A stretch of 64,000 nucleotides of DNA from Microplitis mediator (GCF_029852145.1 NC_079977.1:3495879-3559878), one strand, 5' to 3'. Positions 9,737 to 22,149 are shown, numbered from the stretch's first letter. Made by a program: numbers and translations. Notes: generated by a model from the sequence alone, not told the origin.

Positions 9737-11532
9737 TTAACAGTCCAAGAAATTTCCTGCCATCAAGAGTTCAATAGCAACCTCAGGAGCTATTGGAAAT
9801 TCGGGAATTTCTGTACTGCTGTTTGTATAACGTACTTTGTAGGTAAAGTACATGCACACTTTTTGTAATACATGTGACCTAAAAATAAATAATATTTTAT
9901 TTATTATGTCAAAATCATTGCGATTCATATCCATTTTTTTTATATAATAGGAATAAGTTGACAGTTTCTTGGTCGAGTACTCAATTATTAAATATTAATT
10001 GTCAAGAAAATTAATGAATAATTAAGACATTCTGGTATACTAGTATTCCCTTCATGTATTTTTTTGTTGTCTCGAAAATTACATGTCATTTAATATTAAC
10101 TTTGCAAAATTTTTTCTTGTCTTTCAAATTTTTGTAGTGATCTTGAAGTTAACAGACAATTAGCAATTTTCTGATTTTTTTTTTCAACAAGTCATTTAAC
10201 AAAAATAAAAATATGCACATGGAGGAAATTAAAAGAACTATAGGTGCATTTTTTTTACGATTTGTCGTTTTTAAAAAAATTTGAAAGTTATAAGACATCG
10301 GCAACTTCAGTGTCATTTTTTAAAACAATTATTCGTCGTATGAGTGATCGTGTGTTGGAGAAAAGACTAGTGTTCAACACTGTCTTAATTATTTAGTCAT
10401 TTTCTTGAAAATTAATGTTTAATAATTGAGTAAGAGAAATTTTGGGAAACTGACGAAACGTCGAACAAAAATTTTAAATAAACGTTAATAATAAATGAAT
10501 GTAAGTATAGCAGATACGAGATAAATTTTAAATTACGAATAAAATTATAAAAAATGCACATACTAATTTTCTCATTCTATAAACGCGCATTTTTTTTTTT
10601 TTTAATTTTATAAGCATTTCAATTTATCATTTCAAAAGTTTTAAAAATTGTCAGATGTCCGCTAACTTTACTATCGTTCATTAAGAATGAGTGTGAATGT
10701 AGCAGATATGAGACAAATTTTTAATTACAAATAAACGAATTAAACAATTAAAAATATAAAAATAAAAATAAATGCGCATACTAATTTTCAAATTCTATAA
10801 ACGCGCATTTTTTAATTTTTATTTTATAAGCATTTTAATTTATCATTTCAAAAGTTTTTGAAATTGTCAGATGTCCGCTAACTTTACTATCATTCATCAA
10901 TAATGAGCGTGAGTGTAGCAGATATGAGACAAATTTTAAATTACAAATAAACGAATTAAACAAATAAAAATAAACGCGCATTTTTTAAATTTTATTTAAT
11001 TTAAATTTAATTCCTTTATTTCAAAATTTAAAAAGTTGACAATTGTCAGCTGCATTCACGCCTACTAATAACAACACCGAGAAACTGTCAACATTCCTAT
11101 TATTTAATTTATTATTATTACTACTAGCAATATTACTAATAATAATTACTGTTATTATTTTTTATGATAAATAATAATAATAAACAATAAAACTCACGGA
11201 ATTTCACGGAAATTAACTTCATTGGCTTCATTTTCAGCGAATTGTCCGGGTCCACTTAGCATAGCTTTTATTGTACCACTAGTTAAAGCATGCTCACGTT
11301 TTATAATAAACTCATGGCCATCACTGCTCACCAGCTTTACGTACATGGCATCAGGACCTTCGCATCCTCCGTAAGTTGGACTTGATTCAGGCTTTAAATT
11401 TAAAAATCAAAACAAATTATTTTTTTATTGTCATGTAAAAATGTATCCTCTATTTTCGCACACAAAAACAATAAACAAACAATCAATTAAATTATTTACC
11501 TTTTCTGTATGCATATTTATGTCTGATGACAT
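9737..11532 (-). CDS. EloC: Elongin C (SKP1-fold adaptor)
   Basis: Forms Elongin BC, the adaptor of cullin-2/cullin-5 ubiquitin ligases (binding BC-box proteins such as VHL and SOCS) and part of the Elongin elongation factor. Coding exons: 11532-11500, 11391-11198 and 9878-9737, all with GT/AG borders; total 369 nt, 122 aa. The core reads GGCEGPDAMYVKL, EFIIKREHALTSGTIKAML, then GPGQFAENEANEVNFREIP, SHVLQKVCMYFTYKVRYT and ending in NFLDC, almost identical to animal Elongin C. The Pro codon of REIP is split by the last intron. I chose the ATG at 11532 because it is the first in frame after a TAA; an ATG six codons later (11514) would give 116 aa. The last intron holds four small palindromic elements. 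Head-to-head with DSCC1. Confidence 0.94.
10133..11073. mobile_element. Four small palindromic elements in the Elongin C intron
   Basis: Approximate copies: 10133-10318, 10496-10681, 10682-10898 and 10896-11073. The last three begin with a gtgaatgtagcagat-type end; the first two of those close with gatgtccgctaactttactatc and the last with a gtcagctgcattcac-type end. Inside they carry aaacgcgcattttt motifs. They are end to end, like the cluster at 5.2-5.8 kb. Confidence 0.72.
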
Positions 11533-12223
11533 TGCTCTATCACCAGATTATAACCTACAAAAAAAATATATCAATATATTGAATTCCATGAAAAAGAAAA
11601 TTAATTTTTTAAAGGCGCGAGATTTTAAAAACTTACGGGAATTAAAAAGTCGTCTTTTTTTTAAAATAATAATTAATATAAATATATGAAAAATATCTTT
11701 GTCACTGATATAAGTGATTAAACAGAAATAATGATGGTAATGGTATAGTTTTGTCGTGTCACTTCGTGTATGTTCGTAAATCCTTCGAGTTTCGTTCAAA
11801 ATTTATAGTAATCAAGGTCAGTTTTTTTATTAATCTCCTGATTAAATTTAAAAAAAAGAGAGGGAAATTTAATTGTTTAAAAAAAAAGACTGAGATTAAA
11901 TTATACGTAATTATTAAAAATAAATTAATTATATTCTTGATTGTATTAAATTTATAGGGGGCGGAATTGAAAATTGGCGGGAACTGTCAGCGCCATGTTT
12001 GACAAAATGGCGCAGTTAGTTTTTTTATTTCAGTCTCGTCAAGACTTTACTTGTCGGCTCAGGTTATTTGATTAAATTAAGTTGTAATTAAACTGATGTT
12101 TATATATTACATATAAATATATATCAATTAATAAAAGTACAATTTCATCAGTTTAATGAATAGATTTGAATTCAAATAAATATTTTTACAATTTTTTACT
12201 GAAATTTATAAAAATTATTTAAA
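11533..12223. promoter_or_regulatory. Head-to-head promoter region of Elongin C and DSCC1
   Basis: The 691 bp between the two start codons. Most is AT-rich, but 11957-12066 is GC-richer and holds ttggcgggaa (11974-11983), a close match to the E2F/DP consensus, followed by gcgccat and atggcgc (11990-12014) as an inverted pair. An E2F site fits DSCC1, an S-phase gene; this is inference. The Elongin C transcript probably starts between 11700 and 11960. Confidence 0.55.
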
Positions 12224-15200
12224 ATGGAAGATAGTGCGAGGTATGTTGATACATTAATTAATAATTAGTGTTTATTTATTTAAATAATTCATAAAAATTT
12301 ATTATTGAATTTTTAAATGTGGCCATGTAGTTTTTTTTTTTAGTTTCATTTCATTGCTCATTAGTATGAGTGTAAATGTGGCTGACAATTGTCAACTTTT
12401 TAAATTTTTGAATAAATAAATAAAGTGTAAGCAGAATAAAAATTAAAAAATCCATATTTAAATAATTTAAAAATCAGTACGCGGATTTTTTTTAAATTAA
12501 TTATTTTAATTAATTTATATATTTATTTTAAATTTATAAATTGTCATATTAGTATGAATGGTGTGAATGATGACACTGAAGTTCACAGCCGTCTGATGAT
12601 TTTTTGAATTTTTTTAAAAATGACAGATTATAAAAAAAATGAATTTAAAAAATTGCACCTGTAATTTTTAAAATTTTTCACGTGTGCATTTTTTTTTTTC
12701 AATCAAATTGTGGAAAAAAAATTCAAAACTTGGTAATTGTCTGCTACTTTCAGTATCATGTGGGAATGTAGCAGACATCAGACAAATTTAAAATTATAAA
12801 TAAATAGAGTAAGTAATTAATAAAATAAAATTTTAAAAAAATACGCATTTGAAAAATTTTGAAATTCATAAGTGCATTTTTTATAAATATAATTTTTAAT
12901 TTGTCTGATGTCTGCTACATTCACAGTCGTTTAGTATGAGTGTGAATGTAGCGGACAATTTATAAATTTTAAATAAATTTAAATAATGAGATTTAAAAAA
13001 AGCGCGCGCTGATTTTTCATTGATCTCAATACGTATTTTTAAAATTTTCTGCTTACATTTTACTCATATATTCAAAAATTTAAAAAACTGTCACTTGTCA
13101 GTAACATTCACACTCTCATTAGTTTCTACAGTGGATGATATATTGATATAATTGTCTTTATATTTGTCTTTAGTTACGTCAGAGATGAAGACGATATTTG
13201 CGCAACATTAAATTTAGCAAAATTAAACGAATCGCAAGTTAAAAAAATAGGCCAAGTCCTGGACTATCGTCATGGTTTCAGTACCAAGGACATCAAATTG
13301 CTGGAACTAGATAATCATATGTTGGAAACTCTTGAGCGAGGCAAAAGGTAAGATGATAAATTTTGAATTTTTTTGAATAAGTATAAGAAGAATTTAAAAA
13401 ATTATAATTATTGTTAGTTTATTTTTCAAAGGACAAAAAGATGATGTCGCACTTCTGTGCACTGACAGCCGTACTTACAAAATTGAAGAGGCTGAAACGT
13501 CGAACTCGTTATTGCTCTGTTCGAATTTAAAATTTGCTAAAGATATTCCTAAGTCTGATGGTGGGAAGATAGAGATAGAACACGTTGCTGGGCGAGGTAT
13601 TTTTCATAATTACTTTGAGGTGAGTAATTGAAGAGTAAATTTTTTATCAGCACCACAACATAATGTCAGATATTTTCTTCTAACAGCAAGAGGCCTACAG
13701 CCTTAAAAATTAAATTGAATTATTAAAATTTAATTGTAGGTTTCAACTTGTAAACCAGAGCTTGGAAAATTACTGACTTTATTAGAGCCATCGTCTTTTA
13801 AGGGACCGGAGTATGAAAAGTATATTGATAAAGATAATTTGTATGATTGGGATAAACTTATAAATTCCATCCAAGCCAGTGAAAAAGAATTAGAAGATGC
13901 ATTGATCCAGTACTCAATCGCTTCACTTGATGGTAATTTTAAAAAATTATTCTTATTTTATTTTACAATTATTTATTTTACGGGATTAATTAATTTTTTT
14001 CAGGCTACTATAGATTAATTTCATTTGAATTTGAAACTAAAGCACTAACAATGATGCTGGATTTTATGGAAGAAAATTCATGGAAGATAAATAAAATAAA
14101 CAAGGAAGAAACTTATGAGGCATTGAAAGATTTAATACCAAAGCCAATATTTGAAATTATTTTTAATAAATACGCAAATAAAAATAGTAATGAATGTGAT
14201 AAATTGTATACGTATGATGAGAAAAAAGTTTGCAGATGTTTAGCCCAAGTTTTATTAGCTAGTTCGCCTGTTAATGACTACAATCGTTTTATGGAGGCTT
14301 GGAAAATGGGTGTACCTGAAGGTAAATTACTTTAAGAAGGTATTCTGGTCTAGGAGCCTAAATTTTAGGCATTTTTCAAACTAGGATAAAAAAAAATGAA
14401 CAACATTTTTACTATACATTTTTTTATATGATTTTTATTGATATTTGAAGATTTGAAGAATATAAAAAAAAATTTTTTAAAAAATAAAAAAATAGCAAAA
14501 TCGTCGAATTACAGGCCAGTGGAGTGAGGGCTACAAAAAAAAACGGTGCTCCCTGGTTGTCATGATTCCAACCCTTGTAGTGATCTAAAACAAACAAATT
14601 AAGAAAATTCTTCATCAGTAAAGATGTCGCTATCGTATAGACCTTTGCCAAAAAAAAAAATTCGCAAAACGGCGTCTACATAAAAAAAAATTTTTTAACC
14701 CCCTTTTTTTTATCTTTTCGAATTTTCTTAAACATTTAAATAATAATTTAATTTTTGAAACATAATTTTTATTCACAGACAAACGTCATTTTACATTAAA
14801 TTTTTTTTGCAAAATTAATTATACGTCGGAAGTCAAAATATGAGAGATTTTAAATTTGTGTTGATTTTATTTTTAAACATAAATTTCAAAGCGCGCGCAT
14901 TTAAAAAATTTAAAAATACAAATATTTAATGAATTATTTTTTTTTTATTTGTAGAGATTAATCCAAAACTAGAGTACTTGTATGGTACAGCGGTAGTAGT
15001 ATGGAATGCTGATAAGCAACGAAAAGACATCGTGTCGTTTCCAGAATCAAAACTTTCCGATAATATAGTAGAGCGATTCAATCAATTATTTAAAGTTAAA
15101 AATCGATGGACTGCTGAAGAAATAAAGCCGTACATATCGTAAGTTTTACTTTTTTGTTTTTTAATCAAAATATTAGGGGCCGATTATAAAATACATCCGC

Positions 15201-16355
15201 ACTTATGGAGGGGGAGGGTTTAAATTTAATTTGATTCTTACGATAGAAAGTCATTAGTTTCATATTTGTAAACATAAATATTATAAAATACAGTCGACTA
15301 GGTCATAGTGTCTCTCCCCTTAATCGGCAGGTACTGAGTCCAAACAGCGACTACTTAACCACTTTTTTGAGTTTCGTAGCAGACATCCCGTTATAAGCCT
15401 CCGTTAAAATTTGATAAATTATAAACTAACAATAGGAACGAAATATCAAAATTAATGATGAAAATTTACTATCGATCTTTCGCGGATAATAATTTTATAA
15501 ATATTATTTATTGTTGATAATTGTAATGATTAATTACAATTTAAAAGTTTTATTGAGCATCATGTTGATCAATAACAATTATTATTATTATTACTGTAAT
15601 TAATACCGTTGTCATCATATTTATTATTTGTGTAAAAAGATAAGTATTTATTGTACCGCTATAAGCACTAGAAAAATCGGGACACTGGCGCATGTGACAA
15701 ACCGTAAATATGACGTTTAAAATGATATAAAATAAACACAGGCTTATAACGAGTAGTCGAGAGCAAAACTAAACGCGCGGTAGCGGAGACTGAAATTTCA
15801 ATAAAAATTTACCCTGTTCCCTAGATCAGGCTTATGACAGGTCGACTGTATTTCAAATTGTCTACAAGTTCAAATCAGAAGCATAAAATATATATCAATT
15901 TTCTATACTTCTCCAAATTTCCAAGTGATAAATGTCAAAAATTATTATCACAATTTTTTTATTACACTTCATTTAATTATTTTTTTTTTATTGTCTACAA
16001 GTCAATTAATTTTGAAACTGATAGTTAATTTAACTAGGCCAGGCTTATGACGGGTAGTTGACTGTATAGAAATTTCTGTACCCCTAATTGCCATATATCA
16101 TGTATGGGGGGGAGGGTCTAAAAAAGTAAAATTTTGCGTGACTCATTTTACGAACGGCCCCTAATATTTATTGATACTGTTGATAATATTTTATTTGAAT
16201 AATTCACTTGAATATTATTCTTTTCGTTAATAATATTCCGCATTGTCTTCAGAAATTTGTCAACTTCCAACCTCAGCGTTGATTTCCTATTGACCAAACA
16301 CACTCGATCGTTGACGGTAAATGGAATCAAATATTACAGTTCAAAGTATAAGTAA
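12224..16355 (+). CDS. DSCC1: DSCC1, sister chromatid cohesion protein DCC1
   Basis: DCC1 pairs with CTF8 and CTF18 in the alternative RFC complex that loads PCNA and supports cohesion during S phase in the nucleus. Seven exons: 12224-12240, 13174-13347, 13418-13619, 13740-13932, 14004-14321, 14955-15138 and 16253-16355. All introns are GT/AG and the frame is kept, giving 1,191 nt and 396 aa (human DCC1 is 393). Family landmarks in order are ATLNLAKLNE near the start, KDDVALLCTDSRTYKIEEAETSN, a GYYRLISFEFE segment, MEAWKMGVPE, NRWTAEEIKPYI and a tail ending GIKYYSSKYK, all as in DCC1 proteins. Exon 3 uses the acceptor at 13416-13417; the later AG choices create a stop. Intron 1 is nearly all small palindromic transposons and intron 6 holds nested transposons. 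Polyadenylation hexamers lie at about 16464-16478. Confidence 0.93.
12359..13120. mobile_element. Four small palindromic elements filling DSCC1 intron 1
   Basis: Approximate copies: 12359-12565, 12567-12762, 12757-12931 and 12930-13120. The second has tgacactgaagttcacag / tctgctactttcagtatca ends; the third and fourth have gaatgtagcagac (or gcggac) / tctgctacattcac-type ends. Together they make up about 760 of the 933 bp of the intron. Confidence 0.72.
15171..16166. mobile_element. TIR transposon remnant in DSCC1 intron 6 (outer)
   Basis: Ends tattaggggccg and cggcccctaata are inverted repeats, followed inside by ttataaaat and attttacg and by gggggaggg-type runs on both sides. This type of end (GGGGCCGTTCGTAAA) is common among insect MITEs as I remember them. 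A second element interrupts it at 15291-16064. Confidence 0.7.
15291..16064. mobile_element. Nested TA-flanked pogo-like element(s)
   Basis: Starts cagtcgacta and ends tagttgactg, with TA on both sides (15289-15290, 16065-16066). An internal end of the same type, gcttatgacaggtcgactgta, lies at 15828-15848, and a related gcttataacgagtagtcgag at 15742-15761, so more than one copy may be stacked here. Confidence 0.6.
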
Positions 16356-17559
16356 ATAGTAATTAACAATTAATTAAAACATATAGATTAGATATTCATT
16401 AAGGAAAAAAGTATTAACATAATTTACAGTTATAGGAATTTTTTAGCATCATAATATAAATTTTAAAAATAAATAAATTTTGCTAAAATTTATATTAGCC
16501 AAAAAAATATTTTTTTGTCCTGATTTAAATGAAATAAATATTAACTGATATTTATTTCTAGAAAAAAGTTTTAATAATGAAGAAATAATAGTGTTATAAA
16601 TTTCTATTAATGAGTCATCAATTAAAAATTATATTTAAATGATGAAATTAATAGTGACAACATTAATAATGTCTACGAGGGAATGAGTTGATAATAAATA
16701 AATGTTAGTAAGATATTATTATAGTCGGGCGCATTAATGCATTACAGTCGGACGGACAGAGTTAATAATTTAAAATATGTCCATCTGTGACTCATAAATA
16801 TTGTATAATTTTATGAGCAGTTGGTTTAAACGTTAGTATGGTGTGTAGTGACGTTGTGTAGTTAATAATATATATAGATATATGATACAAGTGTGCGAGA
16901 TTCAAAATTACCATCAACTGAATATTAATCATATTCTCTTTGCGTCTCTACCCTTCTGTATTCCCTTCTTCTATACCCTGATCTCATACGCCACCGAGTA
17001 TTTTATATATCCTGAGACTCTTACATATTTATGCGATTTCAAATTATTCCGCACTTGTAAGTTAATTTATATTACTTTCATGCCTATTCAATATAAATAA
17101 TAGCTTAATTAACATGACTAATAATTAGTTGTTGTTGTTGTTGTAATAAGTATGTTAAGATAATGGAAAACATATTGCGTTATGTCGGTTGGTTGATACG
17201 GAAAATTGACCACGATATAAATTATGTATTTTAGTGTATGATAGTTATAATGAGGTAAGTTATTATTTTTTTTTATTTAAATAATTTCTTTGCAAATTGC
17301 GGGTATAAATATTTATAGTTTTTTTTATCATGAGCATTTATTTATTTATTTTGTTATCAAATATTATGACTTCCGACATTAAAGCCCTATTTTCTATTGT
17401 CAATTTTTTTGAGAAATGTTCGCTTTTAAGAGCTTGAGCTCTAGGTCTTTAATAGTGCAATCTAGTTATCAGGGCCTCCCCTTGCTAAAAACAAGTTTTA
17501 TAATTGTTCAATGCAACAAATAAAAAAAAAAGTATCAAATATTATTATTTTAGTTTTTT
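16356..17559. other. DSCC1 3' flank, no gene seen
   Basis: AT-rich. A modestly GC-richer stretch occurs at 16730-16860. The open frame at 16882-17100 has no recognisable content or splice context. Confidence 0.45.
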
Positions 17560-17564
17560 TCTCG

Positions 17565-17722
17565 CACAGTAAAAATTATTTTTTGACACAAATAATTTTT
17601 ATTTGTATCAAGAAATTTTTTACTGGACTTGAGAAAATTTTTATTTTCAATTTATGGTGAAAAAAAATTTATTTGGCGAAAAAAATTTTTCTTGCACCAA
17701 GAAATCATTTTTTTCTGTATGT
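17565..17722. mobile_element. Degenerate 'caagaaa/ttttttctgtgta' MITE
   Basis: Contains caagaaattttt and accaagaaatcattttt motifs and ends ttttttctgtatg. Related copies lie at 20530-20725, 32990-33097, 33964-34915, 47738-47858, 48960-49050 and 49921-50296. Confidence 0.5.
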
Positions 17723-17879
17723 AAATAATTAAATTTTTTCGAACTACAGTATTTATGACTAAAAATTTCTTCCATTTTCAAAAATAATTTTAACTCAAAA
17801 AATTTTGTAATTTTTTTTTTTTAAAAACAAATTATTTTTTGATAATTCTGTTTATTGTTTTGCCGTGAAGTCTCTTGTA

Positions 17880-18460
17880 TCATGATTCTAAAATTGACAG
17901 ACGATCAACAATTTTCGAATTTTTTTTTCAACAGTAATTAAAAAAAAAAAAAAATAAAAATATTCACACGTAGAAAATTTAAAAAATTGTAGGTGCATTT
18001 TTTTCAAATATTTTTTTTTAAAAAATCCAAAAATTGTTAGACGTCGGCTAATTTAAGTGTAATAATTATTTATTGTAAGACAATAAAGTTAGCGGACATC
18101 CGACAATTTTTAAAACTTTTAAATAATAAAATAAAATAAATGCACGTGCAGACAATTCAAAAATCAGTACATGTATTTTTTCAAATTTAATTCTTTTAAT
18201 TATTTAATTTTTTTATACATAGTTAAAAAATTGTCTTATGCCTGTTAACACTCATATTTATTGTTTATATATTTATTTTCATACCAACTTATGTTTATTT
18301 ACATATATTTAATAATGGTATCGATAAACTAAAAATATGCACATATAGAAAATTTAAAAAACTACAGGTGCAATTTTTCACATATTTTTTTTTTATAATT
18401 TATTGTTTTGAAAAAAGAATCCAAAAATTATTAGACGTCGGCTAACTTTAGTATCATCTC
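17880..18460. mobile_element. Small palindromic elements (TRGCAGAC family), last cluster
   Basis: About 17880-18062, 18077-18258 and a half copy at 18320-18460. Motifs: gttagcggacatcc at the left of the second, gacgtcggctaacttt at the right of the third, and tgcac...ggtgca pairs inside. No further copies are seen to the right of this point. Confidence 0.65.
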
Positions 18461-19445
18461 ATATTAACTATCAGCTCTAAAATTAATTGACTTATGGCCC
18501 TAAAAAAAACAATTCAAATAAAAACTGATTTTAATTTCCATGACATTTATCACCTGGAAATTTAAAAAACACGTAAAAATAACCCGCGTAATTGACTTCA
18601 AATTGAAGTAAAATTTCACACAATTTAATGAAGAATATATATCAGACGAATATAAATATAGTATGTATGTAACTATGCGTCGGATTATCATGTACCTAGA
18701 GCGATAGAGGCTGGTATGTGAGGGATATTATACATGACGCGAGTTTACATGGGCCTACCGGGAGTTCCCGGGTGCCTGTATTGAATTTAATGGCGCGGTA
18801 CATGCTTCCGTCAGGGATAGGACGTGGTCTTCCATCGCGTACTCATCGCCCTGTCGTATAAATCACGAAACGTGGGATTGTACATCCGTGTCACCTATGT
18901 TTATATATATACATATATATCTATATAGAAGGACATGTATATTGTATAAGGCTGGACGTTGATCAGGCAAATGGCCTTCGTGATTATCATACGCTTGTTG
19001 TGAATATCATTATAATGAGAGGCTTCATCCTTTGTCTCCACATCACTGGAATATGATTGGTATATTATTGGTACGTCATTGTGATACGGGGGTGGTTGAA
19101 TAGCCGAGGGTTTTGTGATTAATTAGCAGTTAACTAGGCGATTAGTCCATGAGACCGTGTAATGTATGTAGTTGTTGTTAGAACATGAGTGTATCATGAT
19201 TAATGTATATCTTTGGAAGTGACTTAATTAAGGATATAGAGTAGCTCCATGTTAATTAATTGCGTTTAATAGTTGAGAGATTAAATTTCATTGTAATTAC
19301 CAGCACTATTATATCTAATATTTATATACATGTAGGCATATGTTTCTTTTTTAATGTAATTCTGTTTTGCAGAATTCAACAGAATTAAAATTTTTAATTC
19401 GGTCGAATTCAGTTGTTTAATCAGGGAGCTCAAAAATTTACAAGT
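18461..19445. other. GC-richer island 18.66-19.2 kb without open frame
   Basis: The stretch 18660-18960 is much richer in G and C than its surroundings (for example ctaccgggagttcccgggtgcc) yet has no usable frame on either strand. It may be a conserved non-coding or regulatory element; this is inference only. Confidence 0.35.
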
Positions 19446-20327
19446 AGTGGAAGGGGGGGCAAAACGGGATACTTAACGAAAAATTTAGTTTTTAGGGACA
19501 TAAATATCGTAAATTGGCTTCATTTTGATTCTATTTGAAATAAATAAAACGAATTTTAGACTGCCATCAGAAAACAAATTTTTATTTTCTGCGGGCAAAA
19601 TGGAATAACCCAAAAAAAAGTGAAATTTTTTTTTTTTTTTTTTAAGTGAATAAAATTGATGTAATAATGTCTTTCTAAATTGATGTAAGTAATAAAATTT
19701 ACGTGTTTCGGACGACGATACTCAATTTATCTGTGATTATTGTGAATAATTTTAGAGATTTACCTTTCATTAACGATGAATCAGTTATATATCGTTATCG
19801 TTATTTATTATAAATTTTAATACTTATGTTAAAAATAATGTTAGTTAGTTTTCATTCCAAAGAAATTATTTTTATAAGAGAAATAATTAAATATTGAATA
19901 TTAGAAAATTAACATAACTGTTACTAATGTGATATTATAGCACTAAAGTTATAATACATTACAAAATTATGAAAGTTACAATGTAACAGTTGAAATTATG
20001 ATGATTACCAATGTTACAGTTTTAGAGTTTTTATTAGTATTATTGTTGTTATTGTTCTTGAGTTAATTAAAGAAATAAATTTCTTAATTTGTGATACTTC
20101 ATAAAAATAAATTTGTAGTACGACAAAATTTGTACATTTTTTTTCATTTATACTTTTCGCAAAAAATATAAAAATGTTTTTTTTTAGCTTTTGATAGTGT
20201 AAAATATTAGATGTCATTTTTGACCATTTTCAAAAGTTTTTCGAGAAAAAAAAATTTTTACGAAATTTTGAGGGTATCCCATTTTGCCGGCCTATCCCGT
20301 TTTGCCCCCCCCCCCCCTTCCCCTATT
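19446..20327. mobile_element. TIR element with GGGGCAAAACGGGATA ends
   Basis: Left end gggggggcaaaacgggata (19453-19471) is mirrored by tatcccgttttgccccccc (20293-20311); a near second copy, atcccattttgccgg, precedes the right end. The right end holds a run of 13-14 C. The interior (about 850 bp) is AT-rich and has no transposase. A single related end is seen at 44776-44791. Confidence 0.65.
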
Positions 20328-22137
20328 AGACTGTGCCGAATAGAAGCGATATTTTTTTTTCGTTTTCATACAAAAATTACGTTGTATGTAACATGAAAAA
20401 ATTGGGTACTTAGTGGGCTCTTCAACTCAATTTCAAAACGTGCGCTCGCTTAAATAAGATTCCCTGTTTAAATGACATGAGATAAATAATTATTTGAGAA
20501 AAAAACTGAAATCTTTGTAAAAAAGTAACATGAGTATACAGGAAAAATAGAATTTCTTTGCGCGAAAAATTTTTACTTGCCCTAAGAAATTTTTTGCACT
20601 GTGAATTAGAGAAAAAAAATTTTTTGGGGAGAGAAAAAATTTTCTTGAGCCAAGAAAAATTTTTCTAGCCCTACTTCATAATGCAAAACTTTTCGTGCGC
20701 CAAAAACTCCTTTTACCTGTATATTATAAATTTTTTTTTAACGCAATACGCCACTACACAAACTAGGAATCGAATTAATTTAAAATATTTTTTTTTGTGT
20801 ACAACCGTTACAACGTGCTTAGAAATATACATGTACATTTAAACGCGTGAAAACAAATGGAAAAGGAAGCAGTTGAGTGGTAGTTGGTGGATGGTTGGTT
20901 CTTATAACGAAGGAAATAAATTTCCGGTGACATACGGAGGAGGTAGTCGATAGATAGCAATCGTAATTTACATCGTTGAGCGGGTGTTTGACATTTCCAA
21001 TTTAAAGGTTCTGCAAGTAGCGCTTGCAAAGAAATACTATTACACACCATATATATATATATGTATACATATATTACGGGCCACGTGAAACTGAGCGATA
21101 AGAGAAAGCGACTTTATAATAAATGTCGGGAGAGCATTAGCGGCGGCATTACAAGATGCCTCTTGAAAACGTATTAAGACCAAATCGCTGCATCATTCAC
21201 ATTACATTCACTTGCTCAAATAACCACTTACCAGTTATTTTACTGACTCCATTAGATACGCTTAAATCTATATACATATAAATGTATTTAAGCACGTGTA
21301 ATTGTATGCATATGGATGAATATATATATATACATGTATTGATGGATGGATATGGTTGGATAGACATATAGATGGATGTTTACATGTATATATTTAACTG
21401 GCTTGCATATTATATGGATGTAAATGTGAATATTTATGTGGACGAATATACATGTTTATGTTTAACTCATTGAGTAAAGTCCTTGTCAAGTTATTGGCTG
21501 ATCAGACCCGAGAGTTTGAGTGGTTTCGTGATGCAGCGCGTGAAATCTTGGCAGAATATCTCTGTGTTCATTAGAGCTTGAGACAAGTCCAAGTCCAATC
21601 AATTTTCAAGTACCTGTTTCATTATTCGTTTACCCAATTATTATTTTATTATTACGGTATAGTTTTAACCGACAGTTAATTAGAAATCCGTGATGATAAG
21701 ATCGTTGTCTTTAATTATTGATAAAGATAAATTTATGGAATATATGAAATTTATTGATGGAAATAATTAATTTTTTTTAAGCTTATGATCAAAATATTTT
21801 TTAAGTACATAAATTTGATTTTTATGATGTTTTTTTATATTTTTTTTATCTATGGAAAAACGTAATTTCATATATTAACCTTTGGAATATTTTATTAATC
21901 AATAAAAAAGTGCAGTTATATCATTTATGTCGTTTAAATTACGATTTTGGAGTTTATTAAAAATGTGATGATTAAATTGCTGTGACCTTTATAAAATTCT
22001 GAGCATTAAATAAAATTTATATTGAATTTTTTTTATGGTCTCTTCTATAGTGATGAAATAAGAAATTTTCTTATTTTAACCCCATTAGTTACACATTTTT
22101 ACTCGTGTGTAAAACTGGCGATTGATTCGAAGTAGAG
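20328..22137. other. Non-coding stretch with GC-richer part at 20.8-21.2 kb
   Basis: Contains a caagaaa-type MITE remnant (20530-20725), a GC-richer part at 20800-21190 and TA/ATGG-rich simple sequence at 21050-21460. No gene is recognised; the minus frame at 21050-20808 has no family resemblance. Confidence 0.35.
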
Positions 22138-22149
22138 TGAGAAAATTGT

